A DNA stretch of 40,494 nt from an uncultured Eggerthellaceae bacterium (GCA_946618265.1 CAMOLA010000013.1:1-40494), one strand, 5' to 3'. Numbered from the stretch's first letter, positions 1 to 8,982 are shown. Translations and numbers: made by a program. Notes: generated from the letters alone by a model not told the origin.

Positions 1-823
1 GGTAGCAGATCGAGCTCACGTAGGCCGTACAGTACCACGTCTCGTATTGCGCGACGGTCAGCTTGCTCGGATCTTTCGCAGCCTGGCGCGACAGCTCGTT
101 GTCGGGCGTCGTGAGCGCGCTGACCTCGATGCTCGACACGAGCCCTTCCGTCCCCGACAGCTTCTGCACGAAATCGAGCGGAGCGTAGATCTGGCTGTCC
201 TCGTCGCCGCCGGCATCGAACACGCCGACGATTTCGTAGGAACCGCCATCCTTCTCGCCCTTCATCTGCAGCTTGTCGCCGGTCGTCACGCCGAGCTCGC
301 CCGCAAGCGTCTTTCCAACCATGATCTTCTCGGCGTCTTCGGCAATCGATTCGTCGAGCCAGCGGCCGCTGTCCAGCTTCCACCACGAGCGCATGCTGAT
401 GATGCCCGCGTCAAGCTCCTCGCCCGTCGGCAGCGACAGATGGTGGTTGAACCACGAGCCCACGATGGGCACTTCGCCGCTTCCGTGATCGACCTGCGTC
501 GTGATGAACGGCGCGAAGTCGACGATGTTGAAGGCCCAGAAAATGGTCTTGATGTTGCCCAGCTCGTCTTCCTTGAGGTACGACGTCGGGATCGACGATG
601 CGCCCTCGACTTCGTACAGATCGCTCACGACCGATTCTTCCTTGGGAACGACCGTGATGTTGGCGCCGTAGGTCTTCAGCTCCTGGTTGACCTTGTCACC
701 GACATCGAACATGACCGAGAGCATGGCAGTCGCCAACGATGCGCCCAAGGCGATGGTGAAGGCGATCATGAACATCTTGCCCTTCTGGCGGAACAGGACG
801 CCTTTTACCATTCTAAAAAACAA
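1..823 (-). CDS. ABC transporter permease, FtsX/MacB type (3' end off window)
   Basis: Minus-strand frame open from 823 to the left edge, about 274 residues visible. After a short basic start (MFFRMVKGVLFRQKGK) comes one membrane helix (MFMIAFTIALGASLATAML). A long extracytoplasmic region with the motif YGANITVVPKEE follows, the usual layout of the MacB/FtsX periplasmic core domain; the C-terminal helices lie outside the window. I chose a TTG start at 823: GGGGAGG lies 8 nt upstream, whereas the first ATG (811) is about 18 nt from that site. It follows the DUF2318 gene by 19 nt, so it is the next gene of the iron operon. Campylobacter p19 clusters carry permeases of this kind with an ATPase, which suggests export or energised handling of something needed for P19-dependent iron uptake. 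The substrate is inferred from context only. Confidence 0.85.
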   Translation of the reverse strand, partial: MFFRMVKGVLFRQKGKMFMIAFTIALGASLATAMLSVMFDVGDKVNQELKTYGANITVVPKEESVVSDLYEVEGASSIPTSYLKEDELGNIKTIFWAFNIVDFAPFITTQVDHGSGEVPIVGSWFNHHLSLPTGEELDAGIISMRSWWKLDSGRWLDESIAEDAEKIMVGKTLAGELGVTTGDKLQMKGEKDGGSYEIVGVFDAGGDEDSQIYAPLDFVQKLSGTEGLVSSIEVSALTTPDNELSRQAAKDPSKLTVAQYETWYCTAYVSSICY

Positions 824-842
824 CGCTTACACCTCCCCTTGG

Positions 843-2126
843 CTACTTGAACGTCTTCTCGTAATCACACAGCCCGTCAGTCGGGATGTTGATGTACCCG
901 TCTTCGATGCTGTACTCGATGGGTATGGGGTTGCATCCGCCCTTGAACCCGATCGTGTTGATGTTCATGACGACGTCGCACTTGATGCACACGACCTGGC
1001 CGTCGCGCTCGTAGTACCCGGTCTGGCCGCAGATCTCGCAGGCGTCCAGCCCGATGCCGTACGTGTTGGCGCCCGGCTTCTTGATCACGATGACGCGGAT
1101 GCCCACGTCGCCGGTCGTGGTATAGCCCGCCTTCGTCGTGTAGCCCGCTTCGGTCGTGTAGGTGAACCGGTGCAGGTGGCCGTCCTCGACCTGCTCGAAT
1201 GGGATGCGCATCGCGCCGTTCGAGACCTCGCATTCCTCGGACACCGATAGCTCGGGACCGCGGTTCTCGTAATCCTTCACCACCGTGAGCGTTATCACGG
1301 AGAAGGCCATGCACACGATGAGGCAGATCGCCCAGCGCCTGCGATTGCGCCAGCGGGCCTTGTTCTTACGATGCTCGGCCGGATTGTGGTACGGCTCGTT
1401 GTCGCGGAGGCTCAGGGCGATGACGATGATGGACAGTGCGATGGCGGCCACCATGATGACGAACATGAACGCCGTCGCATTGTTCGAGAAGAACTTGACG
1501 ATTTCGAAGAGCGTGTGGTTCTGGGCGATCATGCGACGCGCGAGCATCGTCTGCAGGCACGTCATCATCTGCACGACGCCGATGATCGTCGCCACCGCCG
1601 CGGCCGCTATTCCAATCGGCTTCCTTTCGAGCGACTTGAGCGACTTGTACAAGCCCACGATCACGAGAACGATGACGACGACGCCGATCAGGTACCCGGC
1701 GAGGCGCGTGAAGAAGTCGCTCGACATGATGTTGCCGTCCGAAAGGCTGAAATTGAACGGATATAAGTACACATCGGGCACTTTGTAGAACACGCGGCAG
1801 AACACAAACACGGAAAGGGCGACCATGCCGACCTTTCCGCCGATCTTGTTCCGGGTGATCGGCCTGATGAAGCAGAGCAGGAACACGACGAGGGCCGCAA
1901 ACGCCACCCAGAATATGCGCATGTTCCACGTTCCAGTATCGACCATGTTGGTCGTCTGCTTCATGACGGCCATGACGATCGAGAGCGCCAAGCCAACGAT
2001 AACGCCGCCGAGCACGATGCGAATGCCCGTCTTGCCTTGGGCCGCCCGCGCATACGAGAGCGCCAAGCCGACCAAGATGGCCGTGGAGATGAGGTCCTCG
2101 ATAACGAATATGATGTAAGTCAGCAT
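843..2126 (-). CDS. DUF2318 membrane protein with C-terminal Fe-S-type cysteine cluster
   Basis: 427 residues. About eight hydrophobic segments fill residues 1-290, followed by an extracytoplasmic C-terminal domain. That domain has CEICG, a second CIKC pair and a GGCNPIP motif, which is the DUF2318 signature and a likely metal or Fe-S site. Members of this family sit in P19/FTR1 iron-uptake operons (Cj1660-type in Campylobacter). A role in electron transfer or Fe(III) reduction at the membrane is plausible but inferred. The ATG start has AAGGA 7 nt upstream. A short internal repeat (AGYTTKAGYTT) precedes the cysteine domain. The gene lies 156 nt after the P19 gene and 19 nt before the permease gene. 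Confidence 0.85.
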   Translation of the reverse strand: MLTYIIFVIEDLISTAILVGLALSYARAAQGKTGIRIVLGGVIVGLALSIVMAVMKQTTNMVDTGTWNMRIFWVAFAALVVFLLCFIRPITRNKIGGKVGMVALSVFVFCRVFYKVPDVYLYPFNFSLSDGNIMSSDFFTRLAGYLIGVVVIVLVIVGLYKSLKSLERKPIGIAAAAVATIIGVVQMMTCLQTMLARRMIAQNHTLFEIVKFFSNNATAFMFVIMVAAIALSIIVIALSLRDNEPYHNPAEHRKNKARWRNRRRWAICLIVCMAFSVITLTVVKDYENRGPELSVSEECEVSNGAMRIPFEQVEDGHLHRFTYTTEAGYTTKAGYTTTGDVGIRVIVIKKPGANTYGIGLDACEICGQTGYYERDGQVVCIKCDVVMNINTIGFKGGCNPIPIEYSIEDGYINIPTDGLCDYEKTFK

Positions 2127-2219
2127 ATGCTATCCTTCACGTTCTTTCGAAACCAGGTGCCACGCGCTTGGGTTTTCGCTCGACAACGCACGTGCCTAAC
2201 ACCTGATTCCAGACGCCGA

Positions 2220-2246
2220 ACTGGGCCGCCCAGCGGACGGCCCAGT
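2220..2246. other. Intra-operon hairpin between P19 and DUF2318 genes
   Basis: A perfect 9-bp stem (ACTGGGCCG pairing with CGGCCCAGT) with a 9-nt loop lies in the 156-nt gap after the P19 lipoprotein gene. No T-run follows on the minus strand, so it is not a standard terminator. It could be an RNA-stability or attenuation element that lets the lipoprotein be made in excess over the membrane components. That role is inference. Confidence 0.4.
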
Positions 2247-2282
2247 CGGTTACGGCAAATTCCCAGCTAGATCGCTAGTGAA

Positions 2283-3002
2283 TTACCACTCCTGCGGGGT
2301 GTAGTCCCAGCCCTCGTACTTCACGACGAGCGGCCACTCGACACCGTCGTCGAAGCTCTTGGCGCCAGGGCCGGTCTCCGCGTCGGTGTGCAGCAGGTAG
2401 TTGTTGTCAGCCGGGCTCTTGATGGTAATCTCGAGCGTGTAGGTGTCGGCCTTGTCGAGAGCGATGTTGGCGCCGTAGTGCGGGCCGTCGGAAGCGCTCA
2501 TCTCCATGAAGGTACCCTCAGCGGCGGTCTTGCCGTCGGAGCCGATGACCTTGTAGTCGACGGTCAGGTACGGTACCCAGTCGCCAACGCCGAAGCCGAA
2601 GTTGTTCTCGTTAGCCGCGATGTCAGCCTCGAGGTGCAGGTTCTTGTCCTCGATGGAAGCACCGTCGGTCATGGGAACCGGCTGAAAGTAGACGGCCGAC
2701 ACGTTCAGGAAGCCAGCGGTCTCGTCCTCGAAGATGGGGATCTCGGTGAAGCCAGCGGCCTCGCCCGGTGCGGCAGCGGACGCTGCGGCAGAAGCGGCCT
2801 CGGAAGCAGCAGAAGCGGCCTCGGAAGCAGCAGCCGATGCGGTGGAGGCAGCCTCGGAAGCAGCAGCGGAAGCCGCGCTCGATGCCGCGCTCGCAGCAGA
2901 GCTCGCCGTGGAGCTACCGCAAGCGGCCAGACCGAAGCATGCGACGAGCGCGCAGGCCACGGCGGTTGCGCTGAAAAGCGCTTTCAGGTTTTTCTTTTCC
3001 AT
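2283..3002 (-). CDS. P19/Tpd-type high-affinity iron-binding lipoprotein
   Basis: 239 residues. The signal peptide ends in a lipobox (LAAC, Cys28). A low-complexity Ser/Ala/Glu linker to about residue 80 follows, then a compact beta-rich domain. Matches to the P19 (Iron_transport) family are LHLEADI, the MEM...GPHYGANI segment, and LLHTDAE, which supply the His, Glu and Met residues typical of its copper/iron sites. P19 proteins bind metal outside the membrane and work with the neighbouring FTR1 permease. The ATG at 3002 is preceded by GGGAAGG. The gene lies 50 nt downstream of the FTR1 gene in the same operon. The linker probably spaces the domain from the membrane through the cell wall. Confidence 0.88.
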   Translation of the reverse strand: MEKKNLKALFSATAVACALVACFGLAACGSSTASSAASAASSAASAAASEAASTASAAASEAASAASEAASAAASAAAPGEAAGFTEIPIFEDETAGFLNVSAVYFQPVPMTDGASIEDKNLHLEADIAANENNFGFGVGDWVPYLTVDYKVIGSDGKTAAEGTFMEMSASDGPHYGANIALDKADTYTLEITIKSPADNNYLLHTDAETGPGAKSFDDGVEWPLVVKYEGWDYTPQEW

Positions 3003-3052
3003 AAACCTTCCCTTTCCTACTCTTGTCCTACTATCGGATTCGGAAACGTCCT

Positions 3053-4900
3053 TTACGCTTCCGCTAATCCCTCGTTCGATGACGCGTCGCCTTGCCCGTC
3101 TTCAGCCGGCTTGTCGGAGGAGGCGTCCGCCTGGGCGGCCAAGGCGCGGTTGCGTCGAATCTGCACGATGAACGTGATGATGGTGATGATCGTGAGGATG
3201 ATCTGCGGGAACAGCGTCTCGGCTATCGGATACACGCCGAGGATGCCCAGGACCTCGTTCTGCTCGAACCAGCCGAGGTTCGTTGCCGAGATCAGACCGC
3301 CCTCGATAAGCTCCTTGATGCCGTTGCCCAGGAAGCTGATGCACATGAGGAACATGAGGATCGACATGGCCAGGAAGAACGGCTTGAGCGGCAGGCGCAC
3401 GCTGAAGAACCGTATGAGCACGAAAATCACGGCGATGACGATGCAGCCGACGCCGAAACCGCCCCAAAGCGCTCCCGGATAGTCCCCGTTGATCAGCGGC
3501 TGGTAGAACAGGATGACTTCCGCGCCTTCGCGGAACACGGCCAGCCACGCGGTGAACGCGAGCGCGAACACGCTACCCTTCGAAACCGAGCTCTCGACCT
3601 GGCGCTCGATGTAGGCGCTCCACGCCTTGGATTCGGATTTCGACAGCATCCAGTTGGAAACCCAGAACAGGACGACGACGGCGAACAGGGCCGTAAAGCC
3701 TTCGACGAGCTCCTGCGGAGCCTGGCCGGCCGCAAGCGTGACCGTGAGCAGCCATGCTGCGACGAAACTGCAGACGATGCCGAGCACTGCGCCGATGTAG
3801 ACCTGCTTGAGGCTCTTCTTGTTGCCGGACTTGACCAGGTACGCGATGATGGCACCGATGACGAGGATGGCCTCGACGCCCTCGCGCAAGATGATGCCGA
3901 ACGCGGCGATGAAGGTGGCGATCGCGCTGCCGTAACCACCGCCTACCGTCGCGATAGCGGACGATTCGCCACTGGCTTCGGAAGAGCTCGACCCGGTCGT
4001 GCCGTCCAGGATGTTGGCATCCTCGTGCAGCATGGCGGAAAGCTCGTTGCACTCGTCGGTGAACTCGCCGAGCGAGCCGCCCTTCTTGGCCGTCGAGCGG
4101 GTCGTTGAGAACGCGAGCTCGACTTGCGACACGCGGCTGCCGGAAATGGCGCCCTGCACGGTCCGCTCGAAGCCGGTCGTCTCGTACCAGCCGTAGTAAC
4201 CGCAGTCGTTGATGTAGTGGTAGGCCTTGTCGGCGTCCCCCGCTTCGTACGCGTCGACGGCGCCGTAGATGAGCTTGTCCATCTCGTTGGCCACGACGTT
4301 CCACGTCACCGTCACGTCCGGACGGGCTGCGGTGAAGTCTGCCCATGTCTCGTACACGACCTCGTCGGGCTCGTAACCCAGGTCGACGGTGCCCGAGGAC
4401 GCATCGCCGGAAACGCCGTCGAGGGTGTTGGCGTCCTCGTGGATGAGTGAGGACAGGTGGTCGCACTCGGACTTGAACTCGTCAAGCGAACCGCCCTTCT
4501 TCGCGACGGAACGCGTCGTCGAGAACGCGAGCTCGACTTCTGAAACGCGGCTGCCGGAGATGGCGCCCTGCACGGTGCGCTCGAAGCCGGTCGTCTCGTA
4601 CCAGCCGTAGTAGCCGCAGTCGTTGATATAGTGGTAGGCCTTGTCGGCGTCCCCCGCCTCGTAGGCTTCGACGGCGCCGTAGATGAGCTTGTCCATCTCG
4701 TCGGCGACGATGTTCCAGGTGATGCCCTCAGTGCCGTTGGCGGCGCTGTAGTCGGCCCATGTCTCGTAGATCTCGTCGCCATCGGCAAATGCCGTGCACG
4801 GCATCATCGTACACAGCTCCAACGACAGTGCGATCAAGATATGCAACGCTTTTACGAATCCGATATTCCGGCTCTCGACTCTCGTACTCATTGACAACAT
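3053..4900 (-). CDS. FTR1-family iron permease with duplicated N-terminal extracytoplasmic domain
   Basis: 615 residues. Signal peptide about 1-40, then two near-identical extracytoplasmic modules (about 44-162 and 182-300), then a seven-helix FTR1 permease (about 320-580). The permease carries both diagnostic motifs, REGVE (339-343) and REGAE (457-461), whose glutamates bind iron during transport. The N-terminal modules are helical, with a TGFER...EVELAFSTTR pattern reminiscent of EfeO/imelysin-like domains fused to other FTR1 proteins. The usual fusion carries one copy. The start is ambiguous: ATG 4900 has GGAG 4 nt away, and ATG 4891 also fits at 13 nt. First gene of the operon with P19, DUF2318 and the ABC permease. 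Likely imports iron delivered by P19. Confidence 0.92.
   Translation of the reverse strand: MLSMSTRVESRNIGFVKALHILIALSLELCTMMPCTAFADGDEIYETWADYSAANGTEGITWNIVADEMDKLIYGAVEAYEAGDADKAYHYINDCGYYGWYETTGFERTVQGAISGSRVSEVELAFSTTRSVAKKGGSLDEFKSECDHLSSLIHEDANTLDGVSGDASSGTVDLGYEPDEVVYETWADFTAARPDVTVTWNVVANEMDKLIYGAVDAYEAGDADKAYHYINDCGYYGWYETTGFERTVQGAISGSRVSQVELAFSTTRSTAKKGGSLGEFTDECNELSAMLHEDANILDGTTGSSSSEASGESSAIATVGGGYGSAIATFIAAFGIILREGVEAILVIGAIIAYLVKSGNKKSLKQVYIGAVLGIVCSFVAAWLLTVTLAAGQAPQELVEGFTALFAVVVLFWVSNWMLSKSESKAWSAYIERQVESSVSKGSVFALAFTAWLAVFREGAEVILFYQPLINGDYPGALWGGFGVGCIVIAVIFVLIRFFSVRLPLKPFFLAMSILMFLMCISFLGNGIKELIEGGLISATNLGWFEQNEVLGILGVYPIAETLFPQIILTIITIITFIVQIRRNRALAAQADASSDKPAEDGQGDASSNEGLAEA
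4001..4771 (-). repeat. Tandem domain duplication inside the FTR1 gene
   Basis: Two coding repeats of about 357 nt, at 4415-4771 and 4001-4357, are separated by about 57 nt (138-residue period). The middle of each copy is almost identical at the nucleotide level, including synonymous positions, for example around the TGFERTVQGAISGSR segment. The linkers between and after the copies differ. This points to a fairly recent duplication or continuing gene conversion. Confidence 0.9.
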
Positions 4901-5171
4901 TTCGCTCCGTTAGAAAAGTAAGTCTGTGGTAATTCGACGGGAAGTCTACCACGGCTTACTGATTGAAAACAGGAACGCTGACGAAATTTATCGCGTAGTT
5001 ATCCAAATTTGACTTTTTGGGTTGTCCGTTTGGATTTTTACTTTCATCAGGCGTGTCACATAAGGCTAATTTTTCCAAAAGCGTGATTTTTCCGTTGCGT
5101 ATCGATTTAGTTTGCTCTATCTTACTCGTGTTATCCTTCATTAACTACGTGCAGAGGAATCGTAGGAATCG
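4901..5171. promoter_or_regulatory. AT-rich divergent control region between FTR1 operon and AraC-type gene
   Basis: This 271-nt gap is much richer in A/T than the flanking genes and lies between divergently transcribed units, so it should hold both promoters. I could not pick out a convincing Fur or DtxR box by eye. A 61-codon minus-strand frame (4956-5141) lies here but has no supporting features. Confidence 0.5.
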
Positions 5172-5666
5172 ATGAGCTCCCCATCATCCGAAATAACGCA
5201 GCAACGCGTGGACGAGCTGTTCGATCTTATCGATTCTTCGGTTTCGGCATGCAACCGCGACCATGTTCGCAAGCGCATCAACGACCTTCTGACGAAGCTA
5301 AACGAGCTCGACGCGCACGAGTCAAAGGACACCGATCCTGCGCATGTTTCGCTCGCGCGGCGCGCCCAGGAAATCATGACGCTCAACGTCAACAAGCCTT
5401 TGACAATCCCCCAGATCGCGCATGAATGCAGCACGTCGCCGACCATGCTCAAACAGACGTTCCGCGCGGTCATGGGAGTGCCCATATACCAGTGGTATCG
5501 CTCGTACCGCATCGGGATGGCCCAAGAGCTACTCGAGGGCACCGACCTCCCCATCGCCCAGATATCAGCCGCCGTCGGTTACACAAACCCCTCCAAGTTC
5601 GCGAAGGCGTTCCGCGAGGAAGTCGGCGAAACCCCCCGCGAGTGGCGCGCCGCCCGCGGCCTCTAA
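5172..5666 (+). CDS. AraC-family transcriptional regulator (short, DNA-binding domain at C-terminus)
   Basis: 164 residues. The C-terminal half (about 65-162) is a typical AraC double helix-turn-helix, with LTIPQIAHECSTSPTMLKQ in the first motif and IAQISAAVGYTNPSKFAKAF...GETPREWR in the second. The N-terminal 60 residues are helical and charged, too short for a sugar-binding cupin, and could be a dimerisation segment. It is divergent from the FTR1-P19 operon and just upstream of feoAB, which makes it a good candidate for an iron-responsive regulator of both. That role is inferred from position only. No strong Shine-Dalgarno precedes the ATG at 5172. Confidence 0.88.
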   Translation: MSSPSSEITQQRVDELFDLIDSSVSACNRDHVRKRINDLLTKLNELDAHESKDTDPAHVSLARRAQEIMTLNVNKPLTIPQIAHECSTSPTMLKQTFRAVMGVPIYQWYRSYRIGMAQELLEGTDLPIAQISAAVGYTNPSKFAKAFREEVGETPREWRAARGL

Positions 5667-5705
5667 GCCCGCAGCCGTTCACGTCAACGTATTTATTTCG
5701 GCCGA

Positions 5706-5768
5706 GGGGACCGAAAGGGAGACTCCCTTTCGGTCTCAGACCGTTGGGGAGACTCCCTTTTCTGTCAG
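5706..5768. repeat. Family A two-hairpin intergenic element, copy 1
   Basis: A perfect palindromic stem GACCGAAAGGGAG / CTCCCTTTCGGTC (5709-5735) is followed by a second, shorter hairpin (GTTGGGGAGACTCCC). The same two-part arrangement recurs near 9.3 kb and, inverted, near 17.8 kb. Confidence 0.85.
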
Positions 5769-5847
5769 TAAATGGGGTCTCACCAACGGGCGGCAGAATG
5801 CGACAGAAAAAAGTTGTCCGTTTGTCCGATTGGGTTGTACGACAGGG

Positions 5848-5876
5848 TTGACTTTATTGTTGCACTCCGTTAACCT
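5848..5876 (+). promoter_or_regulatory. Putative promoter of the feo operon
   Basis: TTGACT (5848-5853) and TAACCT (5871-5876) are separated by 17 nt and lie about 70 nt before the feoA start. The -35 match is good and the -10 match weak. Confidence 0.4.
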
Positions 5877-5944
5877 TCGTTTTGTTTGAAAACGTTTACT
5901 TGCGATTACGGCCTTTTAGGCGCCTTTCGGGAATGGAGTGGCAG

Positions 5945-6169
5945 ATGACGCTCAACGACATCGAAGTCGGCGGAACGTGCACGGTATCGAAGCTCAATGA
6001 CGACGGCGAGATCCGCCGCCGCATCATGGACATGGGCATAACCAAGGGCGCGCAGATCAGCGTGCGCAAGGTTGCGCCGCTCGGCGACCCGATCGACGTC
6101 ACGGTGCGCGGCTACCACCTGTCCCTCAGGCGCTCGGATGCTGCCAACATCGAGGTAATACCAGCATAG
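5945..6169 (+). CDS. feoA: FeoA, ferrous iron transport accessory protein
   Basis: 74 residues with the FeoA/SH3-like core: MTLNDIEVGGTC, then IRRRIMDMGITKGAQI and a final strand region ending RGYHLSLRRSDAANIEV. FeoA is a small cytoplasmic partner of FeoB that influences its GTPase and transport activity. An in-frame extension exists upstream, but the ATG at 5945 has GGAG 6 nt away and begins exactly at the family's conserved N-terminus, so I start there. It is followed 103 nt later by feoB, with a small hairpin between them. Confidence 0.93.
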   Translation: MTLNDIEVGGTCTVSKLNDDGEIRRRIMDMGITKGAQISVRKVAPLGDPIDVTVRGYHLSLRRSDAANIEVIPA

Positions 6170-6179
6170 GTTCTCTTCA

Positions 6180-6197
6180 GCCCCGGTTCCCCGGGGC
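6180..6197 (+). terminator. Hairpin between feoA and feoB, possible partial terminator
   Basis: A stem of GCCCCGG and CCGGGGC with a TTCC loop is followed by ACTTTTG. The T-run is short, so it may attenuate transcription into feoB or stabilise a feoA transcript rather than fully terminate. Confidence 0.5.
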
Positions 6198-6272
6198 ACT
6201 TTTGCGTCTCAAAATTGTAAGACCCATCAAACTCTACCCTTACGATTGTACTAACCCGAAAGGACACCCCCA

Positions 6273-8978
6273 ATGGGCATGACTATCGCGCTCGTCGGCA
6301 ATCCCAATTCAGGCAAGACCACCCTGTTCAACCAGCTCACCGGCAACCATCAGTACGTCGGCAACTGGCCGGGCGTGACGGTCGAGCGAAAGACGGGCAA
6401 GCTCAGGAACAGCGAGGACGTCGACGTCGTCGACCTGCCGGGCATCTACTCGCTCACGCCGTATTCCAACGAGGAAATCGTGGCACGCGACTACCTCGAG
6501 CACCGCGAGGCCGACATCATCCTCAACATCGTCGACGCGTCCAACCTCGAGCGCAACTTGTACTTGACCACGCAGCTCATGGAGTTCGGCACGCCGGTCG
6601 TCATCGCGCTCAACCAGATGGACATCGTTCGCAAGCGCGGATACGAGATCGACTCCGACGCGCTGTCGAAAGCACTCGGACTGCCGGTCATAGAAATCTC
6701 GGCCCTAAGGGGCGAAGGCATCGATGACGTCGTCGAGGCAGTCAAGAAGGCTGCAGCCGACAAGGTAGCGCCCGTGCCCTGCAAATTCTCCCCCGACCTC
6801 GAGCAGCTCATCGAACACCTCGAAGGCGATTTGCCGGAATCGGTCGAGCCGCAGGTCAAGCGCTTCCACTGCATCAAGTACCTCGAGCGCGACGAGCGCA
6901 TCCTCGCCGAGCACGGCCCCATCCACGACCTCGACGAGCACGTCCGCGCCGTCGAGGCGCGTTTCGGCGACAAGGCCGACGCCGTGGTCGCGAACGCCCG
7001 CTACGACTACATCACGGGGTTCATCAACAACGTCCAAAAGCGCACCGACCCCGAGCTCTCCATGACCGAGAAGATCGACCGCGTGCTGCTCAACCGCATC
7101 CTCGCGCTTCCCATCTTCGCCGTCATCATCGTTGCCATCTACTGGATCTCGATCAGCACCGTCGGCGGCATTGCGACCGACTGGGCCAACGACGGCGTGT
7201 TCGGCGACGGCTGGTATCTCGACCCGACCGCGATTGTCAATCCCGACCAGAGCGCCCAGGCGGCCTACGACGAAGTGGCCGAGCCCTACGACGAGGCGCA
7301 GGCCGCTATCGCAGCCTATCTCGAGGCAGCATCGGAACAGGGCATCGAAACCGACACCGTCGCAGCCCACTTCCTCGCCGAACCCGACGAGGAAGTGCTC
7401 GAAGCCCTCGGCGATGGCTTCGAGCCCGATCCCGAAAGCAGCGATGCCACCGCAGCGCTCGCGACCTTCGAAGCGGCCGCGTCGAAGGCCGGCGTCGTAG
7501 CCGAGCTCATCTCGGTTGACGAAGAAGAAGCGACCGAAACCGACTATTTCGTGTACGCTGGGGCCGAAAACGAAGCCAAGGCGCAGAAGATGGCTGACGA
7601 GCGCAATGCCGAGATCGCCGAACAAGGCCGCGAATCGGCCGTCGAAGCCGTCATCTACAACTTCGACGGTTTCACCGAGGAGGAATCCGAGGAAACGGGA
7701 ACGGTCAACCGCATCCCCCAGGGCGTCAAGGTGCCCGCTCCCAGCGACCATAGCGCGTACGGCATCTGGATTCCCGGCATCCCCGTCTTCATCGGCTCGG
7801 CGCTCGAATCCGTCGGCTGCGTCGATTGGCTCTACGACCTGATCATGGACGGCATCGTCGCGGGCGTCGGCGCCGTGCTCGGATTCGTCCCGCAGATCAT
7901 GATCCTGTTCTTCCTGCTTGCCATCCTGGAAAGCTGCGGGTACATGGCGCGCGTCACGTTCATCCTCGACCGGATTTTCCGCAGGTTCGGTCTTTCCGGC
8001 AAGACGTTCATCCCCATGATCGTCGGCACCGGCTGCGGCGTACCCGGCATCATGGCCTCGCGCACCATCGAATCGGAAGCATCGCGTCACCTGACCATCA
8101 TGACGACCACGTTCATGCCGTGCTCGGCCAAGCTGCCCATCATCGCGCTCATCTCGACAGCCGTGTTCGGCGGCGTGTGGTGGGTCGCTCCCCTCTGTTA
8201 CTTCATGGGCATCGCGTCGATTATCGTGTCGGGCATCATCCTGCGCAAGACGAAGCCCTTCATGGGCGAGACGACGCCCTACATCATGGAGCTGCCCGAA
8301 TATCGACTGCCGCGCCTCGTCGACTTGCTGCGCAGCATGTGGGAGCGTGCGTGGGCATTCATCAAGAAGGCGGGCACCATCATCCTGCTCGCCACCGTCG
8401 TCGTGTGGTTCCTGTCCGGCTACGGCGTGTACGAAGGCAAGTTCATGTGGGTCGGCGAAGACCTCATGGACTACTCGCTGCTCGCCTACTTCGGCAACGC
8501 GTTCGCCTGGCTCTTCACGCCCCTCGGGTTCGCCAACTGGCAATCCGCCTCGACGGTCGTCACCGGCCTCATCGCGAAGGAAAACGTCATCGGAACCATG
8601 GCCGTGCTGTTCAGCGGTGCAGGTGGCGCTTGGTCGACCGCGTTCCTGCAGTCGCTCGCCGTCACGGCCGGATCGCAGGCGGCGGTGCCTGTCGCAGCCT
8701 TCTCGTTCATGACGTTCCAGCTGCTCTGCGCGCCGTGCTTCGCCGCGATGGGCGCCATCAAGCGCGAAATGGGCGGCTTCAACAAGTGGTTCTGGACGGC
8801 CATCGGCTGGGAGTGCGGCTGGGCCTACGCGCTCGCGCTCATCATCTTCCAGGTCGGCAACCTCGTGACCACCGGCACGTTCGGCATCGGCACGGTCGTG
8901 GCGTTCTTGCTGATCGCCCTCATCCTGTTCGGCTTGTTCCGCCCCATGCCCGCGGGCCACGTTTCGGAAGAGGCGTAG
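6273..8978 (+). CDS. feoB: FeoB, Fe(II) transporter with a large extracytoplasmic insertion
   Basis: 901 residues. The N-terminal G domain has G1 GNPNSGKT (9-16), G3 DLPG (54-57), G4 NQMD (114-117) and G5 near SALRGEGI. A helical spacer follows to about 270, then the membrane part. Between the first membrane helix (about 276-300) and the conserved Gate region beginning near 502, there is an acidic, Ala/Glu-rich stretch of almost 200 residues (about 305-500). Most FeoB proteins have only a short loop there. The core has the family motif GTGCGVPG (585-592), a second Gate region and about eight helices. It imports Fe(II). The ATG has AAAGGA upstream. The stop is 4 nt before the next gene's start. 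Confidence 0.95.
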   Translation: MGMTIALVGNPNSGKTTLFNQLTGNHQYVGNWPGVTVERKTGKLRNSEDVDVVDLPGIYSLTPYSNEEIVARDYLEHREADIILNIVDASNLERNLYLTTQLMEFGTPVVIALNQMDIVRKRGYEIDSDALSKALGLPVIEISALRGEGIDDVVEAVKKAAADKVAPVPCKFSPDLEQLIEHLEGDLPESVEPQVKRFHCIKYLERDERILAEHGPIHDLDEHVRAVEARFGDKADAVVANARYDYITGFINNVQKRTDPELSMTEKIDRVLLNRILALPIFAVIIVAIYWISISTVGGIATDWANDGVFGDGWYLDPTAIVNPDQSAQAAYDEVAEPYDEAQAAIAAYLEAASEQGIETDTVAAHFLAEPDEEVLEALGDGFEPDPESSDATAALATFEAAASKAGVVAELISVDEEEATETDYFVYAGAENEAKAQKMADERNAEIAEQGRESAVEAVIYNFDGFTEEESEETGTVNRIPQGVKVPAPSDHSAYGIWIPGIPVFIGSALESVGCVDWLYDLIMDGIVAGVGAVLGFVPQIMILFFLLAILESCGYMARVTFILDRIFRRFGLSGKTFIPMIVGTGCGVPGIMASRTIESEASRHLTIMTTTFMPCSAKLPIIALISTAVFGGVWWVAPLCYFMGIASIIVSGIILRKTKPFMGETTPYIMELPEYRLPRLVDLLRSMWERAWAFIKKAGTIILLATVVVWFLSGYGVYEGKFMWVGEDLMDYSLLAYFGNAFAWLFTPLGFANWQSASTVVTGLIAKENVIGTMAVLFSGAGGAWSTAFLQSLAVTAGSQAAVPVAAFSFMTFQLLCAPCFAAMGAIKREMGGFNKWFWTAIGWECGWAYALALIIFQVGNLVTTGTFGIGTVVAFLLIALILFGLFRPMPAGHVSEEA

Positions 8979-8982
8979 CGCC

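Noticed and set aside
4956..5141. 61-codon minus-strand frame in the gap between the FTR1 and AraC genes
   Set aside because: AT-rich promoter region, no Shine-Dalgarno, no recognisable motif, and it would overlap the expected promoters.
5709..5735. Family A hairpin as an intrinsic terminator
   Set aside because: No T-run follows, it occurs in both orientations and also lies upstream of genes, so termination is not its common role.
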